From NCBI GenBank assembly GCA_043228905.1, contig JBHGNT010000020.1, positions 9,176,001 through 9,240,000 of the forward strand: a stretch of DNA of 64,000 nt. The letters are read 5' to 3'. The stretch comes from Azolla caroliniana (Eukaryota; Polypodiophyta). Position 1 is the stretch's first letter, and each line of letters starts with the position of its first letter. Below, one piece after another: positions 19,963 to 32,052 of this stretch. Made by a program: the position numbers and the translations under genes. The notes beneath the pieces are model-generated. The model made no database searches. It saw nothing but the letters and a program-made list of their open reading frames with translations, and was not told where the DNA came from.

Positions 19963-21408
19963 ATGGAGTTGGAAGAAGACGACTTCGCGCAACTTTTTGT
20001 CGAAGCGGTGAGGGAGTTTGGACGAGCAACAACAAGACGAGAGTCGGCGCAACAAGCGGTTGAGTGAGTGGTCGAAAGAGTCGGCCGTTTCAACGGGGAC
20101 AAGGTTCCATTCTACTTGGAAGCCTACAACGAGGAAATGGAGGAGTGAGATGTAGACGAGGCGTTGAAGCTAGAGTTCTTTTGTCGGGTCGTCGTCGTCC
20201 GTATGCATGCGGAAGTGGAGGGGCTCTGAGAAGCTCATAGTTTGTGGGAGGCCGTCGAAGAGGAGCTCCTTCAGGCATATGGAGGACGACGGAAGAGCCG
20301 AGGACGACGCGGCTTCAACCAGTGGGTGGCATCGGCGAAGATCTACCGGGGCGCAACGAAGGCGTTCCGAGAGTTCGAGCGACAGCTTGCTCGGTTCCCG
20401 GAGCGGGAACAAGGTTTGGTGGGGGCGGACAAAGTCCTGTTGTTTGTTAAGTCGATTGACCAAGCAGAACGGGAGGCCATTGAGATTGAGCTCGAAGATG
20501 AGGATGGAGCGAATGGCCTTACGGAGGACTGGTCAAAGGTCGGAAGGGTATGCCAAAGGCTAGTTGATGAGCGAACCGAGAAGGCTAGGAGGAAGGCGCG
20601 CGACGGCGTGCCATCACAGCGGGAAGAGGCCGAACGGCAAAGAGAGTTGGCAAGGATCGGCTTTGGGGCCAGGATTGCAGAGGTGTACACGGTTCTCGAG
20701 GCAATGCTTGAGGAAGAGGAAAGATCGAGACTGCGAGCCGATGCTGAGGAGACGGACTTGCCCCATGAGATGGCAGAAGATCGGTACGACGGTACCACGG
20801 GGGAGGGTGCGGAACAAAACGCCCTCTCGGATTGCGGAGATAGAACAACCAAGGTACTGATCGCGGAATCGGAACGTTGGAACCGGTGGTTTCGGGCACG
20901 TCAGCCCAAAACTCCGAACACTAGAGAAGCAAGCCCAGGCGGGGCTTGCACGATTAGAAAGAAGACGACCACCGACCATGAGGAGCCGGTGGCTACAGGC
21001 AAGGGCGTAAATTGGACGGGCGATTCTACGCGTCTTCCCACACTTGTTCCCGAGGCGATGGCAGTTGGGCTCGAGTGCCCACGTGAGTCCTGAGAGGAGG
21101 AAGGCGGCAGCGTGAGATCGGGAATCACCGGCGAGATGATATGGGGAAGGAATGGACAAGAGCACTCAGAACCGATTCCGGAGAACTCGGCATTTGGGCC
21201 CTTACGCCCACGTGAGACCGAGGAGATGGATGACGGTATCGAGGAGTCTTGGCACGATGCCAACGAAGATGGATGGGAAATGGCCCGTGAAATGGTCAAC
21301 GAAGGGACCAGGAAACGACCCGACTGGGGACCGAACCGCGCGGCACTCCGATTTGGGTGGAGCGCGATCCGGTCGTGGATTGTTCAACCGGGGCCAGAAT
21401 CGACATGA
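19963..21408 (+). pseudogene. A2 gag
   Basis: The atg at 19963 (MELEEDDFAQLFVEAVREFG) opens a frame with three TGA stops before 20240, after which 283 residues are open (20242-21093). Conserved blocks: VGRFNGDKVPFYLEAYNEEM, FREFERQLARFPEREQGLVG, KVLLFVKSIDQAEREAIEIE, then a Glu/Arg-rich helical region (SQREEAERQRELARIGFGAR) and an acidic tail ending near 21408. No zinc knuckle, no protease motif. It encodes only a particle protein; all enzymes would have to come from elsewhere. Confidence 0.7.
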
Positions 21409-22035
21409 AGGTGCCGATACGGTAGAGGGTGCGGAACAAGACACCCTCTTTTACATGGGGAGAAAGACCGACCGGGCAAAGGTCGGGAATCGAAAGGAAG
21501 GTGATCAAGGGTTCGGAATGAGTCCGGCAGGATCGACATCAGAGCTGAAACTCCGGACATTGGAGAATCAAGCCTAGGCGGGGCTTGGTTGATTACAGAG
21601 TGGATGTTATCCACCGACATATCCACTGACACCACTAAAAGGGTCGATGGCCTGGGATGAGTCGCCAAAAGACGTTACGAAATCAGTTCCCCTCATCTTC
21701 TCCGGAGACTTCGACAGTTCGGTCGATGTGGCAACGTGAGATCATAAGAGATGGAAGATGGAGGTGGGAACACAACAAGGGGAGAGACGATGAGTCCGGG
21801 AGAAGTACAAGGGAAGAACGAAGACCGGTCCTACGGAGATCCTCACACCGATCCGACGGTCGGCCCGAGAGCTAGCGTGAGTCCTATAGGAGACAACGGT
21901 GGCGGCAGGAGAATGGGACCCGACAATCCAAAGAATGACGGATGGACCCGGATGAGAACCAGGCGGAGTGGAATTCCGGATAACCAATCTACAAGAGAGG
22001 AGAGAGCAGGCCTATGAAGAGGCCGGGGGACACGG
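21409..22035 (+). repeat. A2 internal repeats, first part
   Basis: A second copy of the gag-tail cassette (gtagagggtgcggaacaaga, about 21423-21450) is followed by units of the ggtcggcccgag...cgtgagtcctataggag repeat. The stretch ends at the cacgg target duplication of D (22031-22035). Confidence 0.6.
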
Positions 22036-22704
22036 TGTAGAGAACACGGCGTTCCTTATGTCCGACGCTCGGCCACAACCGAGATTCTTTTCATACACAG
22101 AAAAAACAGGTAATGAAACGCGACACAAAGGAGAGAAATGGTACACAGGAAGTTTACGTGGAAAACCCCAAAATAGGGGAAAAACCACGGCAGCCCACAG
22201 GCTGCAAACTGTCACTATGTAGAAATATACAACAGTGAGTTCACTGAGGCAACGACCTCGTGCTCTCAGATCTTCGCCACAGGTGGCGGTTACAACAGAG
22301 GCAACGGCCTTGTCTCTCTCTCTCTCTCTCTCTCTGTACAGATACGCGCTCTCTCTTCTTCTTGCACCAACAAGGAAGAATCACAACAAAAAAAACGACA
22401 ACAACCTAAAAGTTTGCCCTAAGTCATATTTATACTAATATGACTTTTCGGCTATTTACAAATGTGGCCTCGATGGGCTCTCAGAAACATATTTACGAAT
22501 ATGTCTCTTCCTCCGGTTCATACCGGGCCTACACCATCCGGCTCTCCGCAGTCGGGTACTCCCGATCCGGTTCATACCGGGCCTACACCATCCGGCTCTC
22601 CGTAGTCGGGTACTCCCGATCCGGTTCATACCGTTTCGGCCGAGGCCGACATTCGTCGGCACTGTTCTTCTCCCTTCCCATCCGGAGGGACCTGTCTCCC
22701 AACA
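22036..22704 (-). repeat. 3' LTR of D
   Basis: The plus strand runs from TGTAGAGAACACG to GTCTCCCAACA. It contains a 54-bp unit repeated 2.2 times (22512-22631, tccggttcataccgggcc...) and a TATAAATA box on the minus strand (22434-22427). A CT microsatellite lies at about 22313-22336. Confidence 0.9.
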
Positions 22705-22714
22705 AACTCCCCCT

Positions 22715-25040
22715 TCACTCCGGCATGGGGTGTCTTTCCAGCCCGATCCTCTTCCGGCATGCGTCCAGCTTGTCGGGTGTCAGCACTTTGGTCAGCATAT
22801 CTGACCCGTTCTCGGCCGTGTGGATCTTCGTCAGTGCGAACTCCTGGTCATCTACCCTTTCCCGGATCCGGCGATACCTCCGCTGGATATGTTTCGTCCG
22901 GGAATGGTGGGCCGCATTCTTAGCAAGGTGGATGGCACTTTGACTATCGCAGTAGAGTCGATATTCCTCTTGCCAGATACCGAGCTCTCCGATGAAGTCC
23001 TTCATCCATAATATTTCCTTGCCGGCTTCTACAGCCGCCATGTACTCCGCCTCTGTGGTTGACAATGCAACCGTCTTCTGCAGCCTCGACTGCCACGAAA
23101 CAGCTCCCCCTGCATATGTCATCACATACCCGGATGTAGACCGGCTGGTATCCACATCAGCCGACATGTCCGAATCGGTGAAACCGTCCAGTTGAGGTTT
23201 CCCGGAGCCGAATCGGAGACACATATTTGAAGTGCCCTTCAAATACCGGAGTATCCATTTGACCGCGTTCCAATGCTCCTTGCCGGGATTACTCATGAAC
23301 CGGCTCACCACTCCGACTGCGTATCCAATGTTCGGTCGGGTACAAACCATTGCGTACATCAAGCTCCCGACGGCAGAGGCATATGGAATCTTCATCATAT
23401 CTGCCTTCTCTCCTTTTGTCTTCGGGCTTTGCTTGCCGGACAACTTGCAGTTTGCCGGAAGTGTCGATCCGACCGGTTTTGCATCTGACATGTTGAACCG
23501 GTGAAGCACCTTTGTCACATACTTCTCCTGTGACAACCATAATTGCTTCGCTGACCGGTCCCGAATGATGTGCATCCCCAACATCTGTCTTGCCGGACCC
23601 AAGTCTTTCATTGAGAAGGTCAGGTTGAGAGCCTTCTTCAGCATCCGTATTTTGCCTTGGTCTTGTCCAACGATCAACATGTCATCCACGTACAGGAGAA
23701 GTATCAGGAAGTCCCCTCCTTCGAACTTCTTCACGAACACACAGTGATCGGCCTGCGTCTTATGGTACCCTTGATCGGTCATGAAGGAGTCGAACTTCCG
23801 GTACCATTGCCGGGGAGCCTACTTCAGTCCGTACAGGCTCTTCTTCAACTGGCATACCAGGTGCTCCTTCCCTTTCTCCACAAATCCTTCCGGTTGCTGC
23901 ATGTAGATTTCCTCTTCGAGGTCGCCGTGAAGGAATGCCGTCTTCACATCCAGCTGCTCTACCTCGAGATCCATGCTTGCTGCTATACTCAGCACCGTCC
24001 GGATGGAGGTCATCTTTACTACCGGGGCGAATATTTCGTCGAAGTCCACGCCCTTCTTCTGCTGGAACCCCTTCACCACAATCCTGGCTTTGTATCTCGG
24101 GGGGTTGCCGGCATCTCCCGGTTTCAACTTGAACACCCACTTGTTTCGGAGTGCCCGCTTTCCTTTCGGCAGCTCCACCAATTCGTACGTATGGTTCTCA
24201 TGCAGAGGATCCATCTCATCCTGCATTGCACTCAACCACTTTCGGCTGTGGGTGTCTTCCTTCGCTTCTTCGAAGCTTTCCGGCTCCCCCTCATCGGTCA
24301 GCAGGACATGCTCTGCATCCGGAAATCTCCGGGGCGCCCTTCTCTCTCTGAGAGGATATCTACGTCTTCGGGCTTCGGTAACCGGTTCCTCCATTTGCTC
24401 TTCTTCCGAATCCGATTCGGGGTCTTGACCGGTTCCGGTCTCAGCTTCCTCTACTTCTTCTTCTGCCGGTTCGGTATCCTCACCGTAACCGGCTGGTTCC
24501 TCGAGTGTTAACCGGTCTCTTGCCGGTTGGGTCTGCTCATTGTAGAGTCTATCCTTACCGGTCGACTCGGAGTTCATTATCTTCTTCTCCGACTCCCAGT
24601 CGGCGAGCGTCTTGTCCTCCATGAAGATAATATCTCGACTCCGGAATACCTTCTTGTCGACCGGGTTCCACACTCGGTAGCCGAACTCATCGTCACCGTA
24701 ACCGAGGAATATGCATGGCCGGGTCTTCGGATCTAACTTTCCTCTCCGGTCCTTTGCTACATGCATGTACGCGAGACACCCTCACACCCTCAGATGCCGG
24801 TAGGACACTTCCTTACCGGTCCATACTCTCTGTGGCGTGTCTCCGTCCAAGGGTACTGAGGGTGATCTGTTTATCACATATGTCGCCGTCGACAGTGCCT
24901 CAGCCCAAAACTTCTTGGGTAGTTTTGCATGCGCTAGCATACTCCGGACCCTCTCCATTATGGTCCGGTTCATCCTCTCGACCAGTCCGTTTAGTTCCGG
25001 CGTCTTCGGCACGGTAAATTCGAGCCGGATTCCCTTTGAG
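22715..25040 (-). pseudogene. D pol: end of integrase, RT and RNase H
   Basis: Begins in the last third of integrase (TPELNGLVERMNRTIMERVR, which keeps the catalytic Glu), then VINRSPS and KPCIFLGYG-type sequence, RT_2 (KNKWVFKLKPGDA, QLDVKTAFLHGDLEEEIYM, YVDD at 23692-23681) and RNase H (YTDSDMSADVD, HIQRRYRRIRE, MLTKVLTP) ending at 22715. Two in-frame stops: a TGA at about 24779 and a TAG replacing the Gln of YGLKQAPR at about 23816. The integrase zinc finger and first two catalytic Asp residues were deleted at about 25040. Confidence 0.85.
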
Positions 25041-25727
25041 CGGGGTTTGCTTCGAATCGGTACCGTCGGTTTCCTTGTCTTTACGGAAATGCCGACAGTT
25101 CTTTTGGAAGTGTCCCGGCTTGCCACAATAGAAGCAAGTAGGCCTCCCCCTTGACTTTGACCGTGTCCCCGACTTCTCCCGGTTCTGGGGACTACGGTTT
25201 CTATGTCTTCCGCGTTCTGATTCGGTAAGGAGCGCTTTGGAGTCGGAGCTCGTATCTTTGTCTTTCCGACGAGCCTCCTCATCTAGCAAGCTCGACTTTA
25301 CTCTTGCTAGGGATAACCGTTTTCCTTCCTAGCTATCCGGGAGGGAACCGAGCAGGAGTAGCACTAGGACCTCATCGGCAAGAGGTACTTCCAATGACAT
25401 TGCTTGGTGGATCAGCCCCTGGAAGGCATTCATATGCTCCGCCATGTTGGAGCCATCTTGGTACCGGAGTCTTACTAGCTTCCGGAATACCGACACCTGA
25501 TTGACAACATTTTTGTTCTGGAACATTATGCCGATCTTCTCCCAGAGCTCATGAGCCTTGCTCTCTTCATTGAAGTTGTTGTACAGGCTCATGTCGATGA
25601 AGCACCGTATGTACGCCGTTGTCTTCATGTGCATCACCTCCCATATCGCGGCGTCGATTTTGTTCGGTCTCTTGTCCCCGAACTAAACCGGCAGCCAAAG
25701 GTCTTTAACCACGAGCATGTCCCTCAT
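25041..25727 (-). pseudogene. D gag, truncated
   Basis: An atg at 25727 lies within 20 bases of the LTR (MRDMLVVKDLWLPV, then a stop), so the gag N-terminus is shortened. UBN2-type core (ESKAHELWEKIGIMFQNKN, HMNAFQGLIHQAMSLEV), a stop after LLLGSLPDS at 25329, a basic Ser/Arg region and zinc knuckle CFYCGKPGHFQKNC (about 25103-25144). The sequence then runs straight into integrase at the deletion point. Confidence 0.8.
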
Positions 25728-25747
25728 CTTCGACTTCGATACCAAAT

Positions 25748-26415
25748 TGTAGAGAACACGACGTTCCTTATGTCCGATGCTCGGCCACAACCGAGATTCT
25801 TTTCATACACAGAAAAAACAGGTAATGAAACGCGACACAAAGGAGAGAAATGGTACACAGGAGGTTTACGTGGAAAACCCCAAAATAGGGGAAAAACCAC
25901 GGCAGCCCACAGGCTGCAAACTGTCACTATGTAGAAATATACAACAGTGAATTCACTGAGGCTACGACCTCGTGCTCTCAGATCTTCGCCACAGGTGGCG
26001 GTTACAACAGAGGCAACGGCCTCGTCTCTCTCTCTCTCTCTCTCTGTACAGATACGCGCTCTCTCTTCTTCTTGCACCAACAAGGAAGAATCACAACAAA
26101 AGAAAACGACAACAACCTAAAAGTTTGCCCTAAGTCATATTTATACTAATATGACTTTTCGGCTATTTACAAATGTGGCCTCGATGGGCTCTCAGAAACA
26201 TATTTACGAATATGTCTCTTCCTCCGGTTCATACCGGGCCTACACCATCCAGCTCTCCGCAGTCGGGTACTCCCGATCCGGTTCATACCGGGCCTACACC
26301 ATCCGGCTCTCCGTAGTCGGGTACTCCCGATCCGGTTCATACCGTTTTGGCCGAGGCCGACATTCGTCGGCACTGTTCTTCTCCCTTCCCATCCGGAGGG
26401 ACCTGTCTCCCAACA
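25748..26415 (-). repeat. 5' LTR of D
   Basis: 668 bp, same ends and same 54-bp internal duplication as the left LTR. The primer-site region lies just left of it. Confidence 0.9.
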
Positions 26416-28044
26416 CACGGTACGTCGGTACCACGGGAGAGGGTGTGGAGCGAGCCACCCTCTCGACTTGCGGAGAAGGAAGACCCGGGATAAGGGTCAG
26501 AGATATAACGAGTCCTTTGGAGGATCCTTCATATTGGTTCCAAAGACTCTGGTGGTCGGCCCGAGAGTCGGCGTGAGACCTAGACTGACGAACTGTGGTA
26601 GCAAGGGGACGAAGGCAAAGGACTGAGGATGGGCGGTTTGTGGAGATCCTCACACTGATCTGGCGGTCGGCCCAAGTGCTAGCGTGAGTCCTATAGGAGA
26701 GATCGGTGGCCGCAGGTGAACGTGACCAACGGAAGAGGCCGATGCGAAGGTCGGGACTACGACGAGAGGAAAACAGCAAGCAGTGCTGCCACGACCTTAC
26801 ACACCGGTTCTAGAGACACCGGTAACCGGCAACGAGAGCTTGCGTGAGACCTAGAGGGAAGAACGGTGGTGGCGACAAGGCGGAAAACCGAGACGGCAAA
26901 GCGGGAGGTCCCACGGAGATCCTCACACTGATCTGGCGGTCGGCTTGAGTGCCGGCGTGAGTCCTATAGGAGAGATCGGTAACGGCAGGTGAATGTGACC
27001 AACCGAAGAGGCCGACGCAGAGGTCGGGACTACGGCGAGAGGAAAACGGCAAGCGGTGCTGCCACGACCTTACACACACCGGTTCTAGAGACTTCGGGAG
27101 CCTGCAACAAGAGCCTGCGTGAGATCTAGAGGGAAGAACGGTGGTGGCGGCAAGGCGGGCAACTGAGACGGCAAAGGGGAGGTCCCACGGAGATCTTCAC
27201 ACTGATCTGGCGGTCGGCCCGAGTGTTGGCATGAGTCCTATAGGAGAGATCGGTGGCGGTAGGAGAATGTGACCAGCCGAACCGATGCGGAGGTGGGGAC
27301 TATGGCGACAGGAAAACGGCAAGCGGTGCTGCCATGACCTTACACACACCGGTTCTTGAGACTCCGGTGGCCAGCAACGAGAGCCTGCATGAGACCTAGA
27401 GGGAAGAATGGTGGCGGCGGCAATGCGGGCAACCGAGATGGCAAAGGGGGAGGTCCCACGGAGATCCTCGCACTGATCCGACGGTTGGCCCGAGTGCCGG
27501 CATGAGTCCTATAGGAAAGGACGGTGGCGGTAGGTGAACGTGATTGGATTACGAAGGAAGAGCGGCAAGGAGGTATCGGGCCGGTGAGGCGGCCACAAAC
27601 CACAACTGGACCTTCCAACAAGGTCGATGGAAGAAAAGGGCAGCGGAAGACCGGTCCTACGACGATCCTCACACTAATCCGGAGACACCGGCAACTCAAG
27701 CGGACGTGGCAGCGTGAGACCGAGTGAGAAGGACAGTGGTGGTAGGAAACGGGACCCGACAACGTAGAAGAGTGGACAATGAGGCGAACCCTTACCGACC
27801 GGTTACGGTTTCGGAAGTAGCCGGTAAAGGCAAGCAAGGAGCGATGAGCCAAGCCGGGATGGCGCACCCAAAGCGGAACAAGAGACGTGCATATGGCCAT
27901 CGAGGGCCGGTTCGAAGCGCGATTACGGGACGGTGTTCGGCAAAGGCGGTGCCGAACAAGGATGACGAAGGACGGCACATGGTGGTGCCAGGAACGAGAA
28001 TTGGGATGACGCGGAGCTGACGGAGGTGATGAGCAACCACACAG
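26416..28044 (+). repeat. A2 internal tandem-repeat array
   Basis: After another copy of the gag-tail hairpin cassette (agagggtg 26438-26445, caccctct 26456-26463) a unit of about 272 bp is repeated roughly four times: the phrase ggagatcctcacactgatct recurs near 26641, 26915, 27188 and 27460. Each unit is made of two related halves (cacactgatctggcggtcgg... and cacaccggttctagagac...). From about 27730 to 28044 the sequence is single-copy A internal DNA, similar to 6610-6860 in A1. No convincing protein is encoded. Confidence 0.75.
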
Positions 28045-28100
28045 TGTTGTGAAGAAAACCGGCCAAAAGCGGAATCGGTGAAGCAGGGCACATGAACCGG

Positions 28101-28806
28101 TGTCGTGAAGTTTCACAGGTACGTGTAGAATTCCAAGTGGGACCACGGGGTTCTTGGACTAAGGAGTGACGGAACGTAGGAAGTCGTGCTTCACCATCTC
28201 CGGGGCATCCCAGAAGCACACCGGAAGCAACCGAAGGGAGAGAGAGAGAGAGAACAAGCATGCAACATTGACTCTCACACACGCACACATCACCGACCCA
28301 ACTCGCGCCCTAGGTAGCATAGGATACAACTGTTGTCTACTGCCAAGCCGCCGGTCGGGGAGCTCTCGGGCTTGTCGCGCCGAGTGGGGTCTTGCACAGA
28401 GAACAGGGCAGAAAATAGAAACACTAGATGCCAAGGTTCGACACACAGAACGACGAAGAAGAAGAAGCAGAGGCAAGAAGAAGAAAAACGAAACCCTAAA
28501 CAGGAGGAAGGGAAAGAGAAAGAGAGGACGTCTCTTAATCTAATGGTATACCCTACTAATACGAAATGGGAAACCCCTTCACCAAGGGCGTTCCCTTCCT
28601 TTTATAGAACAAGGAGAGGGATCCGTAGCATCGTGGGATAAATCCCTTATTCCATGGGATTCTTGTCCCAACTTGATTACTCTTCGGCGCCATAAAGGCG
28701 CCCTCGTTATTCACACCAAATGTACAAGGGTGAGCGCACATGCTGCACCCCGTCGATGTAGCCAATATTTCCCGGTTTCCGCCTCTGGCCGAAATTCTTC
28801 ACGACA
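28101..28806 (-). repeat. 3' LTR of A3
   Basis: The plus strand starts tgtcgtgaagtttcacagg and ends cttcacgaca. TATA box on the minus strand at 28606-28599. The terminal 30 bases differ from those of A1 and A2 (gaagtttcgc in place of gttgttacgc), so this is a subfamily. Confidence 0.8.
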
Positions 28807-30690
28807 TCCGCCCCCACCAAACCGCACGTCCACTGGTACGTGCCAAATCTGGTGAAGGGTGAGAGATTTCGGCTGGTGAGAAACCGGTCTTCCATAATCC
28901 GCATCCCGGCTAGCTGCCGATTTGAATTGTCGGCTTCAATTCTTCCTTCGCGCTTACCTCCTCGTAGGCTCGTTTGACCCATCGATGGGTTCTTCGCCGC
29001 GATCTCCGTAGTACGCGTACTACCACTAGCCCTTGTTCGGCCGTATGCACGCTCCGCTCTTTGCCGCATGCCCGATGTCCTCTGCTTGAGGAACGCCCGT
29101 AGTGGCCCGCCTGGCCTTCGTTGACCATTCGCGTGGTCCTGATTGTCGTCCCGCGTTGTTTCCCACTACCTTTGTCCCCTCACCGCCACCTTCCTTCTCC
29201 TTGGTCTTATGTCGCCACGTCGGCTTGGACCGCCAAGGTCTTCAGAATGGTGTGGAGGATCCTTCTCCGGTCTTCTACGCGCAACCTCCGAACTGTGCAA
29301 CCCATTCTTCGTGCTCGCCTTTCTGCTTCGACACCTCCGTGTGCCGCGTTCCACTTCCTTTGTTCGGCACCGCCCGCACCGAACACCGTCCCGTAGTCAT
29401 GATTCGATCCGGCTCACGATGGCCACTTGCGAGACTCTTGTTCCATCCCAACACACCTCCCCGTGTTTGCCCCTACCGGCTCCTTCTGAAACCGTAACCG
29501 GCCGGTAAGGGTTTCACATTTCGTCCGCCCCCATCTTACCGACTCCCGATCCGCTATCTCGTGTCGCCGGGTCCCGTTTCCCACCGCCACCAACCTTCTC
29601 TCTCGGTCTCATGTTGCCACGTTGGCCGAACTGCCGAAGTCTCCGGATCAGTGTGAGGGTCCCATAGGACCGGATTCCGTTTCTCTGCTTGCCGAAATTC
29701 GGGTGTGTTTTGTTTGGGTCTCTCCCGGACTCTCCTCGTGTCTTCCGCGTAGTCAGGTCCCATTTCCCGCCGCCACCAGCCTTCTCTTGAGGTCTCATGT
29801 TGCCATGTTGGCCGAATTGCCGGAGTCTCCGGTCTGGTGTGGGGATCCCATAGGACCGGACTTCCTTATGCCCGTGACCTTGCCGGTAGGTCCGATTCGG
29901 TTAGTAGCCGCTTCACCGGCCTAATACCTTCCTTCTCTGCTTTCCGTCGTCCGATCACGTTCACTTGCCACCACTGATCTCTCCTACAGGACTCACACTG
30001 GCACTCGGGCCGTCAGCCGGATCGGTGTGAGGATCTTCGCAAACAACCCATCCGCAGTCCTCTACCTTCGTCCCCTTGCCGCCACCGATCGCCAGTCTAG
30101 GTCTTACGCCGGCTCTCGGGCCGACCGCCGGAGTCTTTGGAACCAGTGTGAAGGATCCTCCTTGGGCTCGTCGTATCCTTGATCCTTATCCTGGGTCTTC
30201 CTTCTTCCGCAAGCCGAGAGGGTGGCTCACTCCACACCCTCTCCCGTGGTACTGACGTACCGTGTTCTCGGCCTCTTGTAGGCCTACTCTCTTCCTCCCT
30301 CCCGGAATGGTTATCCGGGAGTCCGCTCCGCCCGGTTCTCGTCTGGGTCCGTTCGTCATTCTCTGGATTGCCGGGTCCCATTCTCCTGTTGCCACCGACC
30401 TCTCCTATAGGACTCACGCCGGCACTCGGGTCGACAGCCGGATCGGTGTGAAGATCTCAATAGGACCGGTCTTCATTCTTCTCTTCATCCCCTGTACTTC
30501 TCCCGAACTCGTCGTCGCTCTCCTTGCTGCGTTCCCGCCTCCATCTTCCATCTCTTTCGGTCTCACGTTGCCACGTCGACTGAACTGCTGAAGTCTCTGG
30601 ATAGGATGTAGCGTAATCGATTTCGCAACGTCTTTCGGCGACTCTTCTGGGCCACCGCCCCTTTTAATGGTGTTGGTGGATAGCATCCAC
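28807..30690 (-). repeat. A3 internal non-coding and repeat region
   Basis: 28807-29500 is A-family internal DNA shared with 6089-6830. 29560-30620 holds related repeat units (ggtctcatgttgccacgttggccgaactgccg at about 29606 and 29795; ctcacgccggcactcggg near 30412). A perfect hairpin cassette lies at 30217-30242. No frame is conserved between A1, A2 and A3 here. Confidence 0.7.
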
Positions 30691-32015
30691 TCTGTGATCA
30701 ATCAAGCCCCTCCTGGGCTTGATTCTCCAATGTCCGGAGTTTCGGCTTCAATGCCGACCTTGCCGGACTCGTTCTGAACCCTTGATCACCTTTCTTCTGA
30801 TTCCCGACCTTCACCAGGTCGGTCTTTCTCCCCATGTAAAAGAGGGCGGCTCGTTCCGTACCCTCTCCCGTATCGGCACCTTCATGGCGAATCTGGCCCC
30901 GATCGAACAATCCATGACCGGATCACGCACCACCTGTATCAGAGCATCGCACGGTTCGGTCCCCGGTCGGGTCATTTCTTGGTCTCTTCATCAACCTTTT
31001 CGCGGGCCATCTCCAATCCATCTCCGCTGGCATCATGCCAGGAATCCTCGTCGGTGCCTTCCTTCTGTCCGGTCTCATGTTGGCACATGGGCTCGACCAC
31101 CGGAGTCTCTAGAATCCGCGTGGAGGGCTCTTCTCCGCTCCCGACCTTGTCCTTGGTCGGTAATTCTCCGCAAGTCGAGAGGGCATTTTGTTCCTCACCC
31201 TCTCCCGTGGAACCGTGGTACCGATCTCCTGCCATCGCGTGGGGCAAGTCCGTCTCCTCAGTCTTGGCTTGCATCCTCGATCTTTCCTCTTCCTCGAGCA
31301 TCACCTCGAGAGTTGCGTACGCCTCCACAATCCTGGCCCCAACGCCGACCCTTGCCGACTCTCTTTGCCATTCGACCTCTTCCCGCTGTGATGGCACAAC
31401 GTCGCATGCCTTCCTCTTAGCCTTCTCGGCACGCTCATTGTCTAGCCATTGGCACACCCTTCCAACCTTCGACCAGTCCTCCGTAAGCCCATTTTCTCCG
31501 TCATTGTCTTCGAGCTCAATCCCGATGGCCTCCTGTTTCGTTCGGTCGATCAACCTGACGAACAATAGGACTTTGTCCGCCCCCACCAAACCTTGTTCCC
31601 ACTCCGGGAGCCGAGCAAGCCGTTGCTCGAACTCTCGGAACGCCTTCGTTGCGCCCCGATGGGTCTTTGCCGATGCTACCTAGTGGTCAAAGTTGTGTTG
31701 CCCCCGGCTCTTCCGCCGTCCTCCATATGCTTGCAGGAGCGCCTCTTCAAAGGCCTCCCACAAACTATGAGCTTCCCGAAGCTCCTTCACTTCCGCGTGC
31801 ATACGGACGGCAACAGCCCGACAGAAGAACTCCAACCTCCATTTCTGCGTTGTACGCTTCCAAGTAAGATGGGACTTTGTCCCCGTTGAAACGGCCGACT
31901 ATTTTGACCACTCACTTGACCGCTTGCTGCGCCGACTCTCTCTTGCTGTCGCTCATCCAAACTCCCTCACCGCTTCGACGAAAAGTTGCACGAAGTCGTC
32001 TTCTTCCAACTCCAT
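30691..32015 (-). pseudogene. A3 gag
   Basis: The atg is at 32015 (MELEEDDF-type start), with a damaged first third. 205 residues are open from 31589 to 30972: DKVLLFVRLIDRTKQEAIGI, then EDNDGENGLTEDWSKVGRVC, a Glu/Arg-rich helical part (PSQREEVEWQRESARVGVGA) and an acidic tail. An additional block (30910-30698, ALFYMGRKTDLVKVGN) repeats the gag-tail cassette. A3 gag has the same length and order as A2 gag. Confidence 0.7.
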
Positions 32016-32052
32016 TCTCCCTTGCCGCCCTTCACGTCGGTTTCACCAAAGA

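Larger units (their letters stand above)
22036..26415 (-). mobile_element. Ty1/copia deletion derivative D
   Basis: Two LTRs (22036-22704 and 25748-26415) flanked by a perfect 5-bp duplication cacgg (22031-22035, 26416-26420). The polypurine tract (minus strand AGTGAAGGGGGAGTT) lies next to the left LTR and a TTTGGTATCGAAG primer site next to the right one. Only 4.4 kb: the gag N-terminus, protease and most of integrase are gone. The LTRs differ at roughly ten places by eye, so the insertion is fairly young. Confidence 0.9.

Noticed and set aside
23657-24511. 284-residue open frame on the plus strand
   Set aside because: Exact antisense shadow of the D reverse transcriptase, whose motifs are clear on the minus strand.
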